In this document: piece after piece, positions 63,085 through 64,000 of the stretch | How the letters are laid out: the number at the start of each line of letters is the position of its first letter | Numbering within the stretch: the stretch's first letter is position 1 | Source: Rhodococcus sp. OK302 | Lineage (GTDB): Bacteria > Actinomycetota > Actinomycetes > Mycobacteriales > Mycobacteriaceae | DNA: 64,000 nucleotides | Reading direction: 5' to 3' | Assembly: GCF_002245895.1 (NCBI RefSeq) | Contig: NZ_NPJZ01000002.1 | Span: forward strand, 248,001 to 312,000 | Notes under the pieces: generated by a model | Database searches by the model: none | What the model was told of the DNA's origin: nothing | Seen by the model: only the letters and a program-made list of their open reading frames with translations | Program-made: the position numbers and the translations under genes

Positions 63085-63318
63085 GTGAGTGATCAGTCAC
63101 GTTCCGCTCGAACTGTCGTCACGGTATGGCTCTACGGCGGACCGCGACATGGCGACTCCAAGGACGTTTCAATCCCCCTGCCGCCAACAATCACCACCTC
63201 CGCGAACGCGGTCTATGCCAGGGTGGGCCCCGAGCTCAACGAATCTGGCCAACCGCTATCCACATGGTGCTATCGCTGGGAACCCCACGTCGCGCTCGAC
63301 GCACCGCTCGAGCCCTAG
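63085..63318 (+). CDS. Small hypothetical protein
   Basis: The product has 77 residues from GTG 63085. TVVTVWLYGGPRHGDSKDVS with IPLPP and WCYRWEPHVALDAPLEP suggest a small beta protein; the G-G-P-x-x-G element near the N-terminus recurs in short actinobacterial proteins of unknown function. It lies 61 bp after the previous gene on the same strand. Confidence 0.6.
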   Translation: MSDQSRSARTVVTVWLYGGPRHGDSKDVSIPLPPTITTSANAVYARVGPELNESGQPLSTWCYRWEPHVALDAPLEP

Positions 63319-63766
63319 AGTTCTTCGACAGACGCGCGATGCATCCTGCCAACGGCAGTGAGAGAACGCGTTGTTGACCGCCAAGAACTCGAATCGCAGT
63401 TCTTCCTCGAATGTGCGTCGGACGCCCTACCGGCTCATACCCAGAGCCGTCCACGAGTTGCTCCGGCCGCCATCGATGGGTCGCCCAACTAACCGGTACA
63501 CCGCCGTATGTGTCGACTTGCAGCGAAGATCAGCGAAGATCAGCGAAACGCGACACTAGTTTAACTCGCGCGGTTCGACGCGATCCTGGGCTCTACCTGC
63601 GATGTCTACGGTCAACTGGCGTCCGATGTCGGGCGAGGAGTACTGCCGGATCCCTGCAGTGGCCGGACACGAACGCGTCGTGTTCCTGGTGTGGGACTGA
63701 CAGTCGCCGCCTTCCCTCCATCCGGCTCCAGGGGCGCGGCTCCAGCAACCCGACCATAATCGAGTC
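63319..63766. other. No supported gene
   Basis: Frames are short and lack motifs. A 10-bp direct duplication (CAGCGAAGAT twice, 63522-63541) is present. The region probably contains the promoter of the SMI1/KNR4-like gene. Confidence 0.35.
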
Positions 63767-64000
63767 ATGAGTGTCCCCACGCCTGAATCCCCCTCGTTCG
63801 AGCATGTCGACTTCGAGGCACTCGATTCGTTCCGTTTCCCGGACGGCGGCGGGTACCCCCAGAGCTACCGCGAGTTTGTTCGCTCCTGCGGCTGGGCCCG
63901 CACGTTCGGCCTGTGGCTCATCTACCCGCCCGTGCAATCCGGTTTCGCGGACGGGCGGGCCCGTGCAGCGAACCTCACCGAACACTTCCACACGGTCTTC
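63767..64000 (+). CDS. SMI1/KNR4 (SUKH)-like protein, cut by the window edge
   Basis: ATG 63767 opens a frame that continues past the window. FEHVDFEALDSFRFPDGGGY, then PQSYREFVRSCGWARTFGLW and LIYPPVQSGFADGRARAANL, follow the SUKH/SMI1-KNR4 start (Y-P-x-S-Y-R-E-F-V-x-x-x-G-W) of actinobacterial proteins. SUKH domains are common immunity proteins against secreted nuclease toxins. The C-terminus is unseen. Confidence 0.6.
   Translation, partial: MSVPTPESPSFEHVDFEALDSFRFPDGGGYPQSYREFVRSCGWARTFGLWLIYPPVQSGFADGRARAANLTEHFHTVF

Noticed and set aside
1..64000. CRISPR array or cas genes
   Set aside because: No regularly spaced repeats of 20-40 bp with unique spacers and no Cas motifs were seen; the tandem repeats present are inside coding regions.
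1..64000. Replication or partition genes of a plasmid
   Set aside because: No RepA/RepB, ParA/ParB or iteron array was recognised, so plasmid location remains an inference from the mobile-element content.

Overview
The window is high-GC DNA whose genes point to a rhodococcal or related Mycobacteriales actinobacterium: a WhiB protein, a DUF3263-like protein, an actinobacterial MurG-type glycosyltransferase, MprAB-like two-component genes, an AldR/ald pair and many GTG starts with GGAG-type ribosome sites. It reads as an accessory region (plasmid, integrated element or genomic island). There is no ribosomal, tRNA or core replication gene. Remnants of IS30, IS6, IS1380, IS3, IS110, IS5-like and Mu/IS481-like transposases are scattered through it. 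Many reading frames carry single-base indels or premature stops. Some of these sit in homopolymer runs, so part of the decay may be assembly error.

Layout. 1-3.3 kb: IS30 fragment, transposase debris and one unknown ORF. 3.3-4.7 kb: a zeta-type toxin with an overlapping HTH partner. 5.1-9.0 kb: an alpha/beta-hydrolase, GNAT and PaaX-like block bracketed by IS6-family left ends. 9.2-13.5 kb: small membrane and regulatory genes, a micro-operon with a clear promoter/operator, a frameshifted SRAP gene and a monooxygenase-like protein with a repeat tail. 14.3-15.2 kb: a broken second copy of the sensor kinase at 55.9-57.2 kb. 15.2-17.6 kb: small minus-strand units separated by four related terminator modules. 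17.8-21.2 kb: RHH protein, HNH endonuclease (frameshifted), CorA and small helical proteins.

21.2-25.3 kb is the most interesting block. A VanX-type D,D-dipeptidase, a C39-like papain-fold protein and a second MurG-like glycosyltransferase overlap in one operon. They converge on a VanR/VanS-like two-component pair whose kinase has three frameshifts. No VanH or D-Ala-D-Lac ligase lies nearby. 25.7-27.4 kb: TetR regulator and a broken hydrolase around a near-ideal operator. 28.5-30.2 kb: a large exported protein. 30.7-32.4 kb: a decayed IS3 element whose left end recurs at 35.5 kb. 32.5-36.4 kb: unknown and DUF6924-like proteins.

36.5-41.5 kb handles alanine: a CycA-type D-Ala/D-Ser/Gly permease, AldR, alanine dehydrogenase (one-base frameshift) and a truncated alanine racemase. 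WhiB, DUF3263-like and RsbW-like genes follow. 42.3-44.7 kb: IS110 and IS6 remnants around a P-loop kinase. 44.9-52.9 kb: lipoprotein hydrolase, AraC/VOC pair, SpoU methyltransferase, XRE-cupin regulator divergent from a flavoprotein/thioredoxin pair, and an MFS exporter preceded by the relic of a second one. 53-59 kb: an SDR fragment, exported proteins, the intact sensor kinase with a deleted response regulator, and a coupled micro-operon. 59.8-64 kb: a tightly overlapping set of DUF4274, YcxB-like and SMI1/KNR4-like proteins that resembles a polymorphic-toxin immunity cluster.
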